64,000 bases of DNA. It comes from Bacteroidaceae bacterium (GTDB lineage Bacteria > Bacteroidota > Bacteroidia > Bacteroidales > Bacteroidaceae). Made by a program: the position numbers and the translations under genes. Position 1 is the first letter of the stretch. Every line of letters starts with the position of its first letter. Location of the stretch: assembly GCA_017534535.1 (NCBI GenBank), contig JAFXVZ010000019.1, positions 226,863 through 290,862 on the forward strand. The letters run 5' to 3'. Positions 18,058-26,775 of the stretch are shown here, piece after piece. The notes under the pieces are model-generated. The model did not search any database and was not told the origin of the DNA. It was given only the letters and a program-made list of their open reading frames with translations.

Positions 18058-18130
18058 AATTCAATCATGCAAAGTGTCAATTTTCAAAATTGCTTAGCAA
18101 GCAATTTCCTAATATATATAATAGGTATAA

Positions 18131-19537
18131 TCACCACTTCACTCCAGACACCTTAGCAACAGTGCGGATGATTTCGGTGTTATCCATGTGATGAGCGAAT
18201 TCTTGAGCTCCGGCACCAATAGCATATACAGGGACATATGCAGCTGTGTGACTACCTGATGACCACCACAGGTGAGCCTGCTCAGCCATCACTTCCTTAG
18301 CTACAGTTGCCAACTGCTCAGAACGAGAATACATATTTTCATCAAACTTAGCTCTGTTACGGGTAAAGGTCTCCTCAAAGCAGTCACGTAATTTCTTCTC
18401 CTGTTCCCAGGTAATGGTCAGCTCTTTCCAGAAGCCCATCTTCTCACCCAGCAATGCCTTAACATCTTCCCATGTGGTCTTGCCTTCCTTGCGCAGGTCG
18501 GTAATATAACGTGACAATACATCGATAGATTGCTTTTGGTAAGACAACGCCTTCAGGTTCAGGGTATAACCACCGCTAGAGCGACCCAATGAGAAACCAC
18601 CAGTCTCATGATCAGCCGTAATCACAATCAGTGTCTCTTTTGGATGCTTCTTATAGAACTCATAAGCTACCTTCACGGCATTGTCCATATCCTCCAGCTC
18701 TTGAATGGCAGTAGCAGCATCGTTAGCATGGCATGCCCAGTCGATTTTACCACCTTCCACCATTAGGTAGAAACCTTTTTTGGCATTCTCCTTCATCAGG
18801 AAGTCGATGGCACTCTCTACAATTTCTGATAAAGTCAGGTCACCTGGCTGACGGTCGATAGCATATCGCAAGCTTGCCTGGTCAGCATCTGCCTTCTCCA
18901 TTAGGATCATTTTCTGGGCACTATTACGTTTAGCCTTATACTCATTCACGCCACGAGCCAAGGTGTATCCAGCCTGCTCAAAGATAGGGAAAAGTTCAGG
19001 AGCATCCTTGCCATCGTAAGTCTTGTTGGTCTTCAAGAAACCACTACCTGCGAAGAAATCGAAGTTGGATTTAGGCAACCAGCTTGCCACCTCATAATAC
19101 ATGCTTCTGTGCTCCTCGTGTGCATACTGAGATCCTGGGGTAGCATGGTCGATACTTACTGAGGTAGTAATACCCACACGTTTGCCAGCCTTCTTAGCTT
19201 TCTCGGCAAAAGACTCTACCGCATTCTTGTTGGCATCCACACCCATGGCATTGTTGTAAGTCTTTGTACCTGTTGCCAAAGCCGTACCACCAGCGGCTGA
19301 GTCGGTAATGGAATTGGAAGAAGAGTGTGAGTTAGCATAACTTGCTACGGTAAATGAAGGGAACAGCAATGGCTTGATGCCGATGCGGCCTTCCATTTCT
19401 GCACGATACATTTCGGTTGCGTTCACTTGGTTCAGGCCCATGCCATCGCCAATGAAGTAGAACACGTACTTAGCTTGTTGAGCGCTCAAATGACCTACAG
19501 TCATGAGTAGCATCACTAAAACAAATAACTTTTTCAT
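18131..19537 (-). CDS. Alkaline phosphatase
   Basis: 468 residues from MKKLFVLVM, with a signal peptide cleaved near LSA-QQ. It belongs to the PhoA superfamily. FIGDGMGLNQ gives the first metal Asp. ITDSAAGGTALATG carries the nucleophile Ser (about residue 79). EGGKIDWACHAND and VITADHETGG give the other zinc ligands. It should free phosphate from monoesters in the periplasm. The upstream extension of 110 codons is open but lacks coding character, and the promoter box at 19564-19571 lies inside it, so the MKK start is used. It is a single-gene unit. Confidence 0.93.
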   Translation of the reverse strand: MKKLFVLVMLLMTVGHLSAQQAKYVFYFIGDGMGLNQVNATEMYRAEMEGRIGIKPLLFPSFTVASYANSHSSSNSITDSAAGGTALATGTKTYNNAMGVDANKNAVESFAEKAKKAGKRVGITTSVSIDHATPGSQYAHEEHRSMYYEVASWLPKSNFDFFAGSGFLKTNKTYDGKDAPELFPIFEQAGYTLARGVNEYKAKRNSAQKMILMEKADADQASLRYAIDRQPGDLTLSEIVESAIDFLMKENAKKGFYLMVEGGKIDWACHANDAATAIQELEDMDNAVKVAYEFYKKHPKETLIVITADHETGGFSLGRSSGGYTLNLKALSYQKQSIDVLSRYITDLRKEGKTTWEDVKALLGEKMGFWKELTITWEQEKKLRDCFEETFTRNRAKFDENMYSRSEQLATVAKEVMAEQAHLWWSSGSHTAAYVPVYAIGAGAQEFAHHMDNTEIIRTVAKVSGVKW

Positions 19538-19548
19538 AATCGCGATTA
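19537..19548. promoter_or_regulatory. 12-bp palindrome touching the phosphatase start codon
   Basis: TAATCGCGATTA is a perfect palindrome whose edge is the first base of the alkaline phosphatase ATG. It could be an operator, or in RNA a start-masking fold. No regulator is identified. Confidence 0.35.
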
Positions 19549-19563
19549 ATTTAATATGTGTTG

Positions 19564-19571
19564 CAAAGTTA
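19564..19571 (-). promoter_or_regulatory. Putative -7 box of the alkaline phosphatase gene
   Basis: TAACTTTG on the minus strand lies 26 bp upstream of the ATG. Confidence 0.5.
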
Positions 19572-19709
19572 GCAGAAAAAGTGGATTTACGCATTACTAT
19601 TAGCAAAATAAACTGCTCATGGACATAAAAATTTACTCCTTTAACAGTAAAATTGGGGTTTGTTGACACTTTTTTACATTTGTTTAGATTATTAAAACGA
19701 TATATAGTG

Positions 19710-19717
19710 TATATTTG
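19710..19717 (+). promoter_or_regulatory. Putative -7 box of the HU-like gene
   Basis: TATATTTG lies 52 bp upstream of the ATG at 19770. Confidence 0.5.
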
Positions 19718-19769
19718 TATCATATTTTTAAAAACATACAACGATAGAAACAACAACTGATCAAAAATT

Positions 19770-20048
19770 ATGAATAAATTTAGTTTCGTAAAAGAATTAG
19801 CGCGTCGATTACAGATTACCGACACAGCAGCAAAAGCCTTCGTAGATGCATACGACAGGTTAGTCATTGAGAAGATGTGCGAGGGAGAGGAAGTAAAACT
19901 CCAATATTTCGGTAAATTCGTTCCTCACCGTCAGCCAAAACGTCCGGGACGCGACCCACGTAACGGTGAGTACCATGATATTCCTGAACGTGTTACCATC
20001 AAATTCAAAGTCAGTGCCAACGTGCTTGACGAGATGAACAAAGAGTAA
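19770..20048 (+). CDS. HU/IHF-family DNA-binding protein
   Basis: 92 residues, the usual length. The N-terminal helices FSFVKELARRLQITDTAAKAFVDAYDRLV and the beta-arm region GEEVKLQYFGKFVPHRQPKRPGRDPRNGEY match HU/IHF. Pro-Gly-Arg-Asp-Pro sits near the tip where the DNA-intercalating Pro is found. It compacts or bends DNA. It is transcribed alone, in the gap between alkaline phosphatase and pta-ackA. A second, broken HU-like gene of another subfamily is at the right end of the window. Confidence 0.9.
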   Translation: MNKFSFVKELARRLQITDTAAKAFVDAYDRLVIEKMCEGEEVKLQYFGKFVPHRQPKRPGRDPRNGEYHDIPERVTIKFKVSANVLDEMNKE

Positions 20049-20212
20049 TAAGGTTATTCGAAGGATTAGAAGGGGGCATGGCATATCTTATTAGGGATAA
20101 GCTATGCCCCCTACTCCGTACAATAGCGCCCTGAATTGTTAAATTATCCAATAATCCGACAACAGAGCTCAATTCCCTCCCATTTTTACAAGGAATATTG
20201 ACCAAATATCAT

Positions 20213-20220
20213 TATTTTTG
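20213..20220 (+). promoter_or_regulatory. Putative -7 box of pta-ackA
   Basis: TATTTTTG lies 31 bp upstream of the chosen pta ATG at 20252. Confidence 0.5.
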
Positions 20221-20251
20221 CAGCTATAATAATCAACAAAAGCTAAAACCT

Positions 20252-21268
20252 ATGAATAAACTCATTGAAGGAATCATTGAACGCGCTAAGGCAAATCGCC
20301 AGCGCATCGTACTTCCTGAAGCAACTGAAGAGCGCACGCTGAAAGCTGCCGACCGTGCTTTGGGTGAGAACATTGCTGACATCATCCTGATAGGTGACAT
20401 CAAAGAGATTCACCGTATGGCTGATGAATTTGGATTGAAGAACATTGATAAGGCCACGCTGATTGACCCGATGGACAATCCCAAGGCTGAGGAGTATGCT
20501 GTGCTTTTATCAGAGCTTCGCAAGAAGAAGGGCATGACCATTGAGCAGGCTCGTGAACTAGTGAAGAATCCTCTTTATTTAGGTTGTATGATTATCAAGA
20601 CTGGCGATGCTGATGGTCAGATTTCTGGTGCGTTGAGCACCACTGGCGATACTTTGCGTCCTGCCCTGCAGATCATCAAGTGCTCACCGGGTATTACTTG
20701 CGTCAGTGGAGCTATGCTGATGATTACCCAACAGCCCCAATATGGTGAAGATGGCGTATTAGTGGTGGGCGATGTAGCTGTTACTCCTATGCCAGATGCC
20801 AACCAATTGGCTCAGATTGCTGTATGTACCGCAGAGACAGCTAAGGCTGTGGGAGGTTTTGCTGACCCAAGAGTGGCTATGTTGAGCTTCTCAACCAAGG
20901 GCTCTGCTACCCATGAGGTGGTGGATAAGGTACTTGAGGCCACCAAACTCGCTAAGGAGATGGCTCCTGAGCTGAAGATTGATGGTGAGCTCCAGGCTGA
21001 TGCTGCGCTTGTGCCATCTGTGGGTAAGAAGAAAGCTCCTGGAAGTGAGATTGCCGGCAATGCCAATGTATTGGTATTCCCGACTCTGGAAGTAGGCAAT
21101 ATTGCCTATAAGCTGGTTCAGCGTTTGGGTGACGCACTCGCCATTGGTCCTATCCTGCAGGGTATTGCCCGTCCGGTGAACGACCTAAGTCGTGGTTGCT
21201 CTATTGACGATGTATATTATATGATAGCCATTACCGCTTGCCAGGCTCAAGCTGCAAAGAGTAAATAA
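20252..21268 (+). CDS. pta: Phosphate acetyltransferase
   Basis: 338 residues from MNKLIEGIIERAK. It is the short, single-domain form of Pta. RIVLPEATEERTLKAADRAL opens the protein. SGALSTTGDTLRPALQII and PGSEIAGNANVLVFPTLEVGNIAYKLVQRL are family signatures. It converts acetyl-CoA and phosphate to acetyl phosphate. An open extension of 18 codons upstream covers the promoter box and is rejected. ackA follows 18 bp later, so the two make ATP from acetyl-CoA. Confidence 0.96.
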   Translation: MNKLIEGIIERAKANRQRIVLPEATEERTLKAADRALGENIADIILIGDIKEIHRMADEFGLKNIDKATLIDPMDNPKAEEYAVLLSELRKKKGMTIEQARELVKNPLYLGCMIIKTGDADGQISGALSTTGDTLRPALQIIKCSPGITCVSGAMLMITQQPQYGEDGVLVVGDVAVTPMPDANQLAQIAVCTAETAKAVGGFADPRVAMLSFSTKGSATHEVVDKVLEATKLAKEMAPELKIDGELQADAALVPSVGKKKAPGSEIAGNANVLVFPTLEVGNIAYKLVQRLGDALAIGPILQGIARPVNDLSRGCSIDDVYYMIAITACQAQAAKSK

Positions 21269-21286
21269 CGAATAAATATTGATATA

Positions 21287-22489
21287 ATGAAAATTTTAGT
21301 ATTAAATTGCGGAAGTTCGTCAATCAAATATAAGTTGTTTGACATGACTGATAAGTCTGTCATCGCTTCTGGTGGTATTGAGAAAATTGGCTTGGCCGAC
21401 TCATTCCTGAAGTTTGCGTTGCCAGATGGAGAGAAGAAAATCATACATAAAGACATTCCAGAGCATACCGTAGGTGTGGAATTGATTCTTCAGACCTTGA
21501 TTGACCCTCAGTATGGCGCTATCAAGAGTTATGACGAAATCAATGCTGTGGGTCATCGCATGGTGCATGGTGGTGAGCGTTTCACTGAGTCTATGCTCCT
21601 GACTCCTGAAGTGTTGAAGGAGTTTGAGGCTTGCAATGACCTAGCTCCTCTGCACAATCCTGCCAACCTGAAGGGTGTGAATGCCGTAAAGGCCATCCTG
21701 CCTAATGTGCCGCAGATTGGCGTGTTCGACACTGCTTTCCATCAGACCATGCCTGACTATGCATTTATGTATGCATTGCCATACGAGTTTTACGAGAAAT
21801 ATAAGATTCGTCGTTATGGTTTCCATGGCACCTCTCATCGTTTCATCACCCAGTATGTTTGCGAATACTTGGGCATCAAGAAGGAAGGCCTCAAGCTCAT
21901 CACTTGCCACATTGGTAACGGTGCTTCTATTGCTGCAATCAAGGATGGTAAGGTAATAGATACCTCAATGGGTCTCACTCCGCTGGAAGGCCTTGTGATG
22001 GGTACCCGTTGTGGTGACATCGACGGTGGTGTGGTTACCTTCTTGGAGAATAAGTTAGGTGTGAATGCTGCACAGATGAGTGATATCCTCAACAAGAAGA
22101 GTGGTATGCTGGGTATCACTGGCGTGTCAAGTGACATGCGTGAGCTTGAGGTAGCACAGAAAGAAGGCAATCCACGTGCCATCCTGGCTGACAAAATGTA
22201 CAATTATCGCATTAAAAAGTATATCGGTGCCTATGCAGCAGCATTGGGTGGTGTTGATGTGATTGTCTTCACAGGTGGTGTAGGCGAGAATCAGGCTAGT
22301 ATGCGTTCCAATGCCCTGGAAGGCATGGAATTCTTAGGCATAAAGCTTGATCCTGAGCTCAATGCAGTAACTGTAAGAGGTAAGGAAGGCATTATTTCCA
22401 CTCCAGACTCAAAGGTGAAGGTGGTAATCTTGGCAACTGACGAAGAGTTAATGATTGCCCAAGATACTATGAATATTGTCAACGCTTGA
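21287..22489 (+). CDS. ackA: Acetate kinase
   Basis: 400 residues, full length. The ILVLNCGSSSIKYKLFD phosphate motif opens the protein. GHRMVHGG, FDTAFHQTMP, YGFHGTSHRF and TCHIGNGASI complete the ASKHA-fold signatures. It makes ATP and acetate from acetyl phosphate. It is the second gene of the pta-ackA operon. A long hairpin follows the stop. Confidence 0.97.
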   Translation: MKILVLNCGSSSIKYKLFDMTDKSVIASGGIEKIGLADSFLKFALPDGEKKIIHKDIPEHTVGVELILQTLIDPQYGAIKSYDEINAVGHRMVHGGERFTESMLLTPEVLKEFEACNDLAPLHNPANLKGVNAVKAILPNVPQIGVFDTAFHQTMPDYAFMYALPYEFYEKYKIRRYGFHGTSHRFITQYVCEYLGIKKEGLKLITCHIGNGASIAAIKDGKVIDTSMGLTPLEGLVMGTRCGDIDGGVVTFLENKLGVNAAQMSDILNKKSGMLGITGVSSDMRELEVAQKEGNPRAILADKMYNYRIKKYIGAYAAALGGVDVIVFTGGVGENQASMRSNALEGMEFLGIKLDPELNAVTVRGKEGIISTPDSKVKVVILATDEELMIAQDTMNIVNA

Positions 22490-22503
22490 GGCAAAAAAAT
22501 GAC

Positions 22504-22540
22504 ATACTGCACAAGAAAAATGCAATTTCTTGTGCAGTAT
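22504..22540 (+). terminator. Long hairpin after ackA
   Basis: A perfect 15-bp stem (ATACTGCACAAGAAA / TTTCTTGTGCAGTAT) with loop AATGCAA. The following stretch is only moderately T-rich (ttatattct). Confidence 0.7.
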
Positions 22541-22603
22541 TTATATTCTCTCCTCATTATCTAATAAAACAATAACCATTTAAAGTAAGGAAAGGGCATA
22601 GAT

Positions 22604-23611
22604 ATGAAGAAGATTTTATTTGCTTTGGCTATGGGCTTCGCACTCACTGGATGCGTAACCCCTTATGACACCTACGATGGCTATGGGTATAACGACTACA
22701 ACTACGGTTATACCACCGAGTACATCATCATCAACAATGGCTATCGCTATGTTTATGATGCTAACGTGATCGACGCTATCACCAATCGCATGGTGTTGGA
22801 GATGGCACTTGACCGTGCACGTGCTGCTCGCTTGCTGGAGTTGAATAGAAGATACTTCTATATCTTCCACAGCATGCCGAACTACAGCTTTGGATATTAT
22901 AGCTTCAATCCTGGACCTCCACCACCTCCACGTGGTCCTGTTGGCCCTGGTTATTATGGCGGCTCTAACCGCCCACCTTATGGAGGTGGTTATGGCAATG
23001 GCTATGGCAACTACTATGGACGTGGACAGGGTGGATACCGTTCAAACTACGATGTGGATCTAACCGAGCGCGACCTTCAGGCCGCAGCTAAGGAATATAC
23101 CCGTGCGGTGAAGTCCATCGTTGGCAATCAGAACTATAACGTATTCGAAACCCGTGTACGCTCTGATGCAAAGATTGCTAACCAAAAAGTGAATGCTGTG
23201 CGTGTGAATCCAAATGCGAATGCTGTGAGGAGCAACACCACCAGCACTAACACCAACACCAACACTGGCACTGCTACCCGTACTCGTACTGGCACGAATA
23301 GCAATATCCGTACCAATGCAGGCACCGCAGTACGCAGTAACAGTAATGCAACGGGTGGTAACACCCAGCAGAACACCGGTACCACTACTACTAGGACCCG
23401 TGTACGTAGCAACAACAACACTACGACCACCTCTCCTCAGCAGGGTACCTCCACCACTCGCTCTCGTGTTCGTAGCAATAGCACTACGACCACCCCTCAG
23501 CAGAGTGGCACCACTAACACTCGCGTACGTAGCAACAGCTCGAGCAGCTCTTCAAATAGTGGCACTACCACTACAGCTACTCCTACCAGAAGCCGTACTC
23601 GTACAAGATAA
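22604..23611 (+). CDS. Lipoprotein with Tyr/Gly, Pro and Arg-Ser-Thr repeat regions
   Basis: 335 residues that I do not recognise as a named family. The signal ends in FALTGC (Cys16). Regions in order: a Tyr/Asp-rich stretch (DGYGYNDYNYGY); an ordered part of about 70 residues with a helix (MVLEMALDRARAARLLELN); a Pro/Gly stretch with a PPPPP run; a short helical part (TERDLQAAAKEYTRAVKSIVG); and a basic, low-complexity tail. The tail repeats RVRSN followed by Thr/Ser runs and PQQ at least three times. It is probably a surface or periplasmic protein. The tail composition suggests binding to a polyanion or cell wall, which is inference only. Confidence 0.8.
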   Translation: MKKILFALAMGFALTGCVTPYDTYDGYGYNDYNYGYTTEYIIINNGYRYVYDANVIDAITNRMVLEMALDRARAARLLELNRRYFYIFHSMPNYSFGYYSFNPGPPPPPRGPVGPGYYGGSNRPPYGGGYGNGYGNYYGRGQGGYRSNYDVDLTERDLQAAAKEYTRAVKSIVGNQNYNVFETRVRSDAKIANQKVNAVRVNPNANAVRSNTTSTNTNTNTGTATRTRTGTNSNIRTNAGTAVRSNSNATGGNTQQNTGTTTTRTRVRSNNNTTTTSPQQGTSTTRSRVRSNSTTTTPQQSGTTNTRVRSNSSSSSSNSGTTTTATPTRSRTRTR

Positions 23612-23640
23612 TGAAGAATTGATTGAAACATATTAATGAA

Positions 23641-23670
23641 GAAAAAGACTGCGATTTCGCAGTCTTTTTC
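23641..23670. terminator. Bidirectional terminator
   Basis: GAAAAAGACTGCGA-TT-TCGCAGTCTTTTTC gives a near-complete palindrome with T-runs on both strands. It lies between the convergent lipoprotein and cdaA genes. Confidence 0.88.
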
Positions 23671-23680
23671 TTATCTATCA

Positions 23681-24445
23681 TCATTCTTCCGTTGTCAGAA
23701 GACTTTCCAGCTGTTCTGCATTCAACCTTAGGTGAAACTCGCCTTTGTAGGCCACAGAGATACCGCCAGTTTCCTCGCTTACGATAATCGCCAACGCATC
23801 TGTTTCCTGAGAGATACCCATGCCGGCACGATGTCTTAATCCCAACTCTTTCGGGATATCCAAATCATGTGATACTGGCAAAATGCAACCTGCCGCTTTA
23901 ATCCGGTTGTGGCTAATGACCATGGCACCATCGTGCAACGGACTGTTTTTGAAGAAGATATTCTCAATCAAGCGCTGGTTTACATTCGCATCAATTGTAT
24001 CTCCTGTGCGTACAATATTGTCAAGTGGTACATTACGTTCTATGACAATCAGTGCCCCCACTTTACCTTTTCCCATACTCAGACATGCCATCACGATGGG
24101 CAATACATCTTCATGCGTTGTACTCTTTTCCTTGCCCCAAGAAAACAATTTCACCAGTGCCCTTGCACTATGGTGTGAGCCCAATGAGAATAGGAAATGG
24201 CGTATCTCCTCTTGGAAAAGCACAATGATTGCCAGCACACCCACGCTGATTAACTTATCGAAGATGGAACCCAGCAATCTCATTTCCAGCACTTGTGTTA
24301 CTACCAGCCATGAGAGCACAAAAATCATCAAGCCCGTAAACACCTTCATCGAGCCCGTTGATTTCATCAGTCTGTAAAGGTAGTACAACAAAATAGCTAC
24401 CAGTAGGATATCTATAAAATCCTTAATGCCAAAATGGAAAAACAT
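23681..24445 (-). CDS. cdaA: Diadenylate cyclase
   Basis: 254 residues. Three N-terminal membrane helices (about residues 10-75) are followed by the DisA_N catalytic domain. It carries the family Asp-Gly-Ala (SPLHDGAMVI) and the Arg-His-Arg motif (ELGLRHRAGMG). It makes cyclic di-AMP from two ATP, a signal tied to cell-wall and ion homeostasis. It follows folP by 16 bp, a pairing common in Bacteroidales. I see no CdaR regulator in the window. Confidence 0.94.
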   Translation of the reverse strand: MFFHFGIKDFIDILLVAILLYYLYRLMKSTGSMKVFTGLMIFVLSWLVVTQVLEMRLLGSIFDKLISVGVLAIIVLFQEEIRHFLFSLGSHHSARALVKLFSWGKEKSTTHEDVLPIVMACLSMGKGKVGALIVIERNVPLDNIVRTGDTIDANVNQRLIENIFFKNSPLHDGAMVISHNRIKAAGCILPVSHDLDIPKELGLRHRAGMGISQETDALAIIVSEETGGISVAYKGEFHLRLNAEQLESLLTTEE

Positions 24446-24461
24446 AGTCTATATATTGTTA

Positions 24462-25310
24462 TTATTCAAATTTATACTTTTTCACCTGCTTCCAAAGCTT
24501 GATGGCTTCCACAGCTTCCTTCACATCATGTACACGCAGGATATTTGCCCCTTTACTAAGTGCCAGCGTATGCAATACCGTTGTACCATTCAGCGCATCG
24601 GCAGGTGTAATGTCCAGTGTTTTATACACCATCGACTTGCGTGACAAGCCCACCAGCAATGGCAACTCAAAGATTTCAAACGCCTCTAATTTCGCCAATA
24701 ACTCATAGTTGTGCTCTACTGTCTTGCCAAAGCCAAAGCCAGGGTCCAAAATCACATCGCACACCTCATGCTCATGGAGTCGTCTTACTTTTTCTGCCAA
24801 TTGCATCATCACTTCCTTCACCACGTCATCATAGTGAGGTGCCTGCTGCATGGTTTGAGGCATCCCCTGCATGTGCATGATGATATATGGAACGCGTGTG
24901 CTTGATACAATTTCCATCATCTGCTTATCAGCGTCACCACCAGTGATGTCGTTCACCATCCCCACGCCATATTCCTCGATACACATCTTTGCCACTTCTG
25001 CCCTAAAGGTATCCACTGATACAACTGCATCTGGTGCAACTTCGCGAAGTGCCCTCAGCCCTTGACGCAATCGTGTCATTTCTTCCCCTACAGGCACATC
25101 ATCTGCCCCTGGCCGAGAGGAATAAGCACCCACATCTAAGATGTCAGCGCCTTCATCCAACAGCATCGTGACCCTTGCCTTTACCTCCTTTTCCGTTGGT
25201 GTTCTGCTGCCCTCGAAGAAAGAATCAGGGGTCAGGTTCACAATGCCCATCACCCTCGGAATCGACAAATCCATTAGGTGTCCCTTCACATTGATTGTAC
25301 CCGTAAACAT
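24462..25310 (-). CDS. folP: Dihydropteroate synthase
   Basis: 282 residues from MFTGTINVKG. DHPS signatures in order: MGIVNLTPDSFFEGSR, VSVDTFRAEVA, DITGG, ILDPGFGFGKTVEHN and LVGLSRKSM. It joins p-aminobenzoate to the pterin in folate synthesis and is the target of sulfonamides. An ATG 8 codons upstream overlaps the promoter box at 25332-25339, so the later start is chosen. It forms an operon with cdaA. Confidence 0.95.
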   Translation of the reverse strand: MFTGTINVKGHLMDLSIPRVMGIVNLTPDSFFEGSRTPTEKEVKARVTMLLDEGADILDVGAYSSRPGADDVPVGEEMTRLRQGLRALREVAPDAVVSVDTFRAEVAKMCIEEYGVGMVNDITGGDADKQMMEIVSSTRVPYIIMHMQGMPQTMQQAPHYDDVVKEVMMQLAEKVRRLHEHEVCDVILDPGFGFGKTVEHNYELLAKLEAFEIFELPLLVGLSRKSMVYKTLDITPADALNGTTVLHTLALSKGANILRVHDVKEAVEAIKLWKQVKKYKFE

Positions 25311-25331
25311 AACTTTCTGATATTTTGATGA

Positions 25332-25359
25332 CAAATGTACGGAAAAATCCCTATATTTG
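25332..25359. promoter_or_regulatory. Divergent folP and murF -7 boxes
   Basis: TACATTTG on the minus strand (25332-25339) for folP and TATATTTG on the plus strand (25352-25359) for murF. They are only 12 bp apart, so the two promoters must share or compete for RNA polymerase. Confidence 0.55.
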
Positions 25360-25381
25360 CACGAATTAAACCCAAGAAATT

Positions 25382-26737
25382 ATGTTAGAGAAACTTTATC
25401 AATTATTTCTTCAATGCAACGGCGTAACCACAGATAGCCGAAATTGTCCGAAAGACTCTATGTTCATTGCCCTCAAAGGTGAGACATTCAATGGTAATGC
25501 GTTCGCGTCCAAGGCTTTGGAGGCTGGTTGCAAATATGTGGTCATTGATGATGCCCAATACCTCATCGAAAACGACCCTCATTACGTTTTGGTGGATGAT
25601 GGCTTACAAACCCTGCAACGCTTGGCCAATTACCATCGTCGTCAGTTGGGTTCTCCCATCCCTTGCCAGGCAGGTGGCAAGGGTATCCCCGTGATTGGCA
25701 TCACAGGCACGAACGGCAAGACTACCACCAAGGAGCTTACTGCAGCTGTCCTGTCGAAGAAATACAATGTTCTCTATACGCAGGACAATCTCAATAACAG
25801 CATCGGGGTGCCACTCACCGTACTGCGTCTGAAACCCGAGCACGATATTGCCATCATCGAGATGGGCGCCAGTCATCCGGGGGATATCCAGGAGTTGGTG
25901 AATGTATGTGAGCCCAATATCGGTCTGATCACCAATGTGGGTAGGGCACACCTCCAAGGCTTTGGCTCATTCGAAGGGGTGAAACGTACGAAAGGTGAAT
26001 TGTATGACTTCCTGAAGAAGAATAATGGCGAGGTCATCATCAATGCTGATAGTGAGGACCTCATTGGTATGGCCCAAGAGCGAGGTCTTGAACACCTCAT
26101 TTTCTATGGTGAGCACTCACTCGTTGCACGTGTAGTAGGTCAGGTGTCTGACCATTCCGCTTTTCTTCACTTTCAGTGGATGGATGTTAATTCTCATTTT
26201 TCCATGGTCAATCGTCAATGGTTGACTATCAATAGTCATTTGATTGGCGACTACAATCTCCCCAATATGCTTGCCGCCATCACCATCGGGCTCAAGTTTG
26301 GTGTGGATGAGCAATCCATCTGCGAGGCGTTGGAAGCTTATGAACCCCATAACAACCGTTCTCAGCTTACCAAGACCCCACATAACACCTTGATTGTGGA
26401 TGCCTACAATGCCAATCCCACGAGCATGCAAGCCGCTCTTAACAACTTCCATCGTCTGGAAGCCGACAACAAAATGCTCATTTTGGGAGAAATGCGTGAA
26501 TTGGGACAGGAAAGCACCCGTGAACATCAAAAGATGGTCAATCTAATCCAAGACTATGGCTTCCGGGATGTCATTTTGGTGGGAGAAGAGTTTATCAAGA
26601 CGGGCACTGACTATCCTTGTTACGCTGATGTAAATGCCCTGGGCGAGGTACTGCAAGCTAACCCTCCCCAAGGCAAAACCATCCTCATCAAGGGATCTAA
26701 CGGCACCAAGTTATTTACCTTGCCCGAGCTTTTATAG
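25382..26737 (+). CDS. murF: UDP-MurNAc-tripeptide:D-Ala-D-Ala ligase, with a repeat-derived insert
   Basis: 451 residues, somewhat longer than usual (about 430). GVTTDSRN lies at the N-terminus, the ATP loop GITGTNGKTTTKE near residue 108, and IIEMGASHPGDI, YNANPTSM and GEMRELG after it. It adds D-Ala-D-Ala to the peptidoglycan precursor in the cytoplasm. Between FLHFQW and HLIGDYNLPN, where related proteins have a short link, about 19 residues (MDVNSHFSMVNRQWLTINS) are encoded by DNA of the intergenic ATGGTCAATCGTCAA repeat family. The frame stays open, so the enzyme is probably functional. Confidence 0.95.
   Translation: MLEKLYQLFLQCNGVTTDSRNCPKDSMFIALKGETFNGNAFASKALEAGCKYVVIDDAQYLIENDPHYVLVDDGLQTLQRLANYHRRQLGSPIPCQAGGKGIPVIGITGTNGKTTTKELTAAVLSKKYNVLYTQDNLNNSIGVPLTVLRLKPEHDIAIIEMGASHPGDIQELVNVCEPNIGLITNVGRAHLQGFGSFEGVKRTKGELYDFLKKNNGEVIINADSEDLIGMAQERGLEHLIFYGEHSLVARVVGQVSDHSAFLHFQWMDVNSHFSMVNRQWLTINSHLIGDYNLPNMLAAITIGLKFGVDEQSICEALEAYEPHNNRSQLTKTPHNTLIVDAYNANPTSMQAALNNFHRLEADNKMLILGEMRELGQESTREHQKMVNLIQDYGFRDVILVGEEFIKTGTDYPCYADVNALGEVLQANPPQGKTILIKGSNGTKLFTLPELL
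26190..26240. repeat. Gtcaa-type repeat inside murF
   Basis: Contains ATGGTCAATCGTCAA (26204-26218), identical to intergenic copies at 29534 and 33519. It is followed by the inverted-like TTGACTATCAATAGTCA. It is in frame with murF. Confidence 0.75.
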
Positions 26738-26775
26738 GCAATTCGCCTCGTGCTTCGTGTGATAGGCAGATCGCT

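Noticed and set aside
19538-19867. 110-codon N-terminal extension of alkaline phosphatase
   Set aside because: It covers the promoter boxes of both neighbours and the HU-like gene start; the signal peptide begins at the later MKK.
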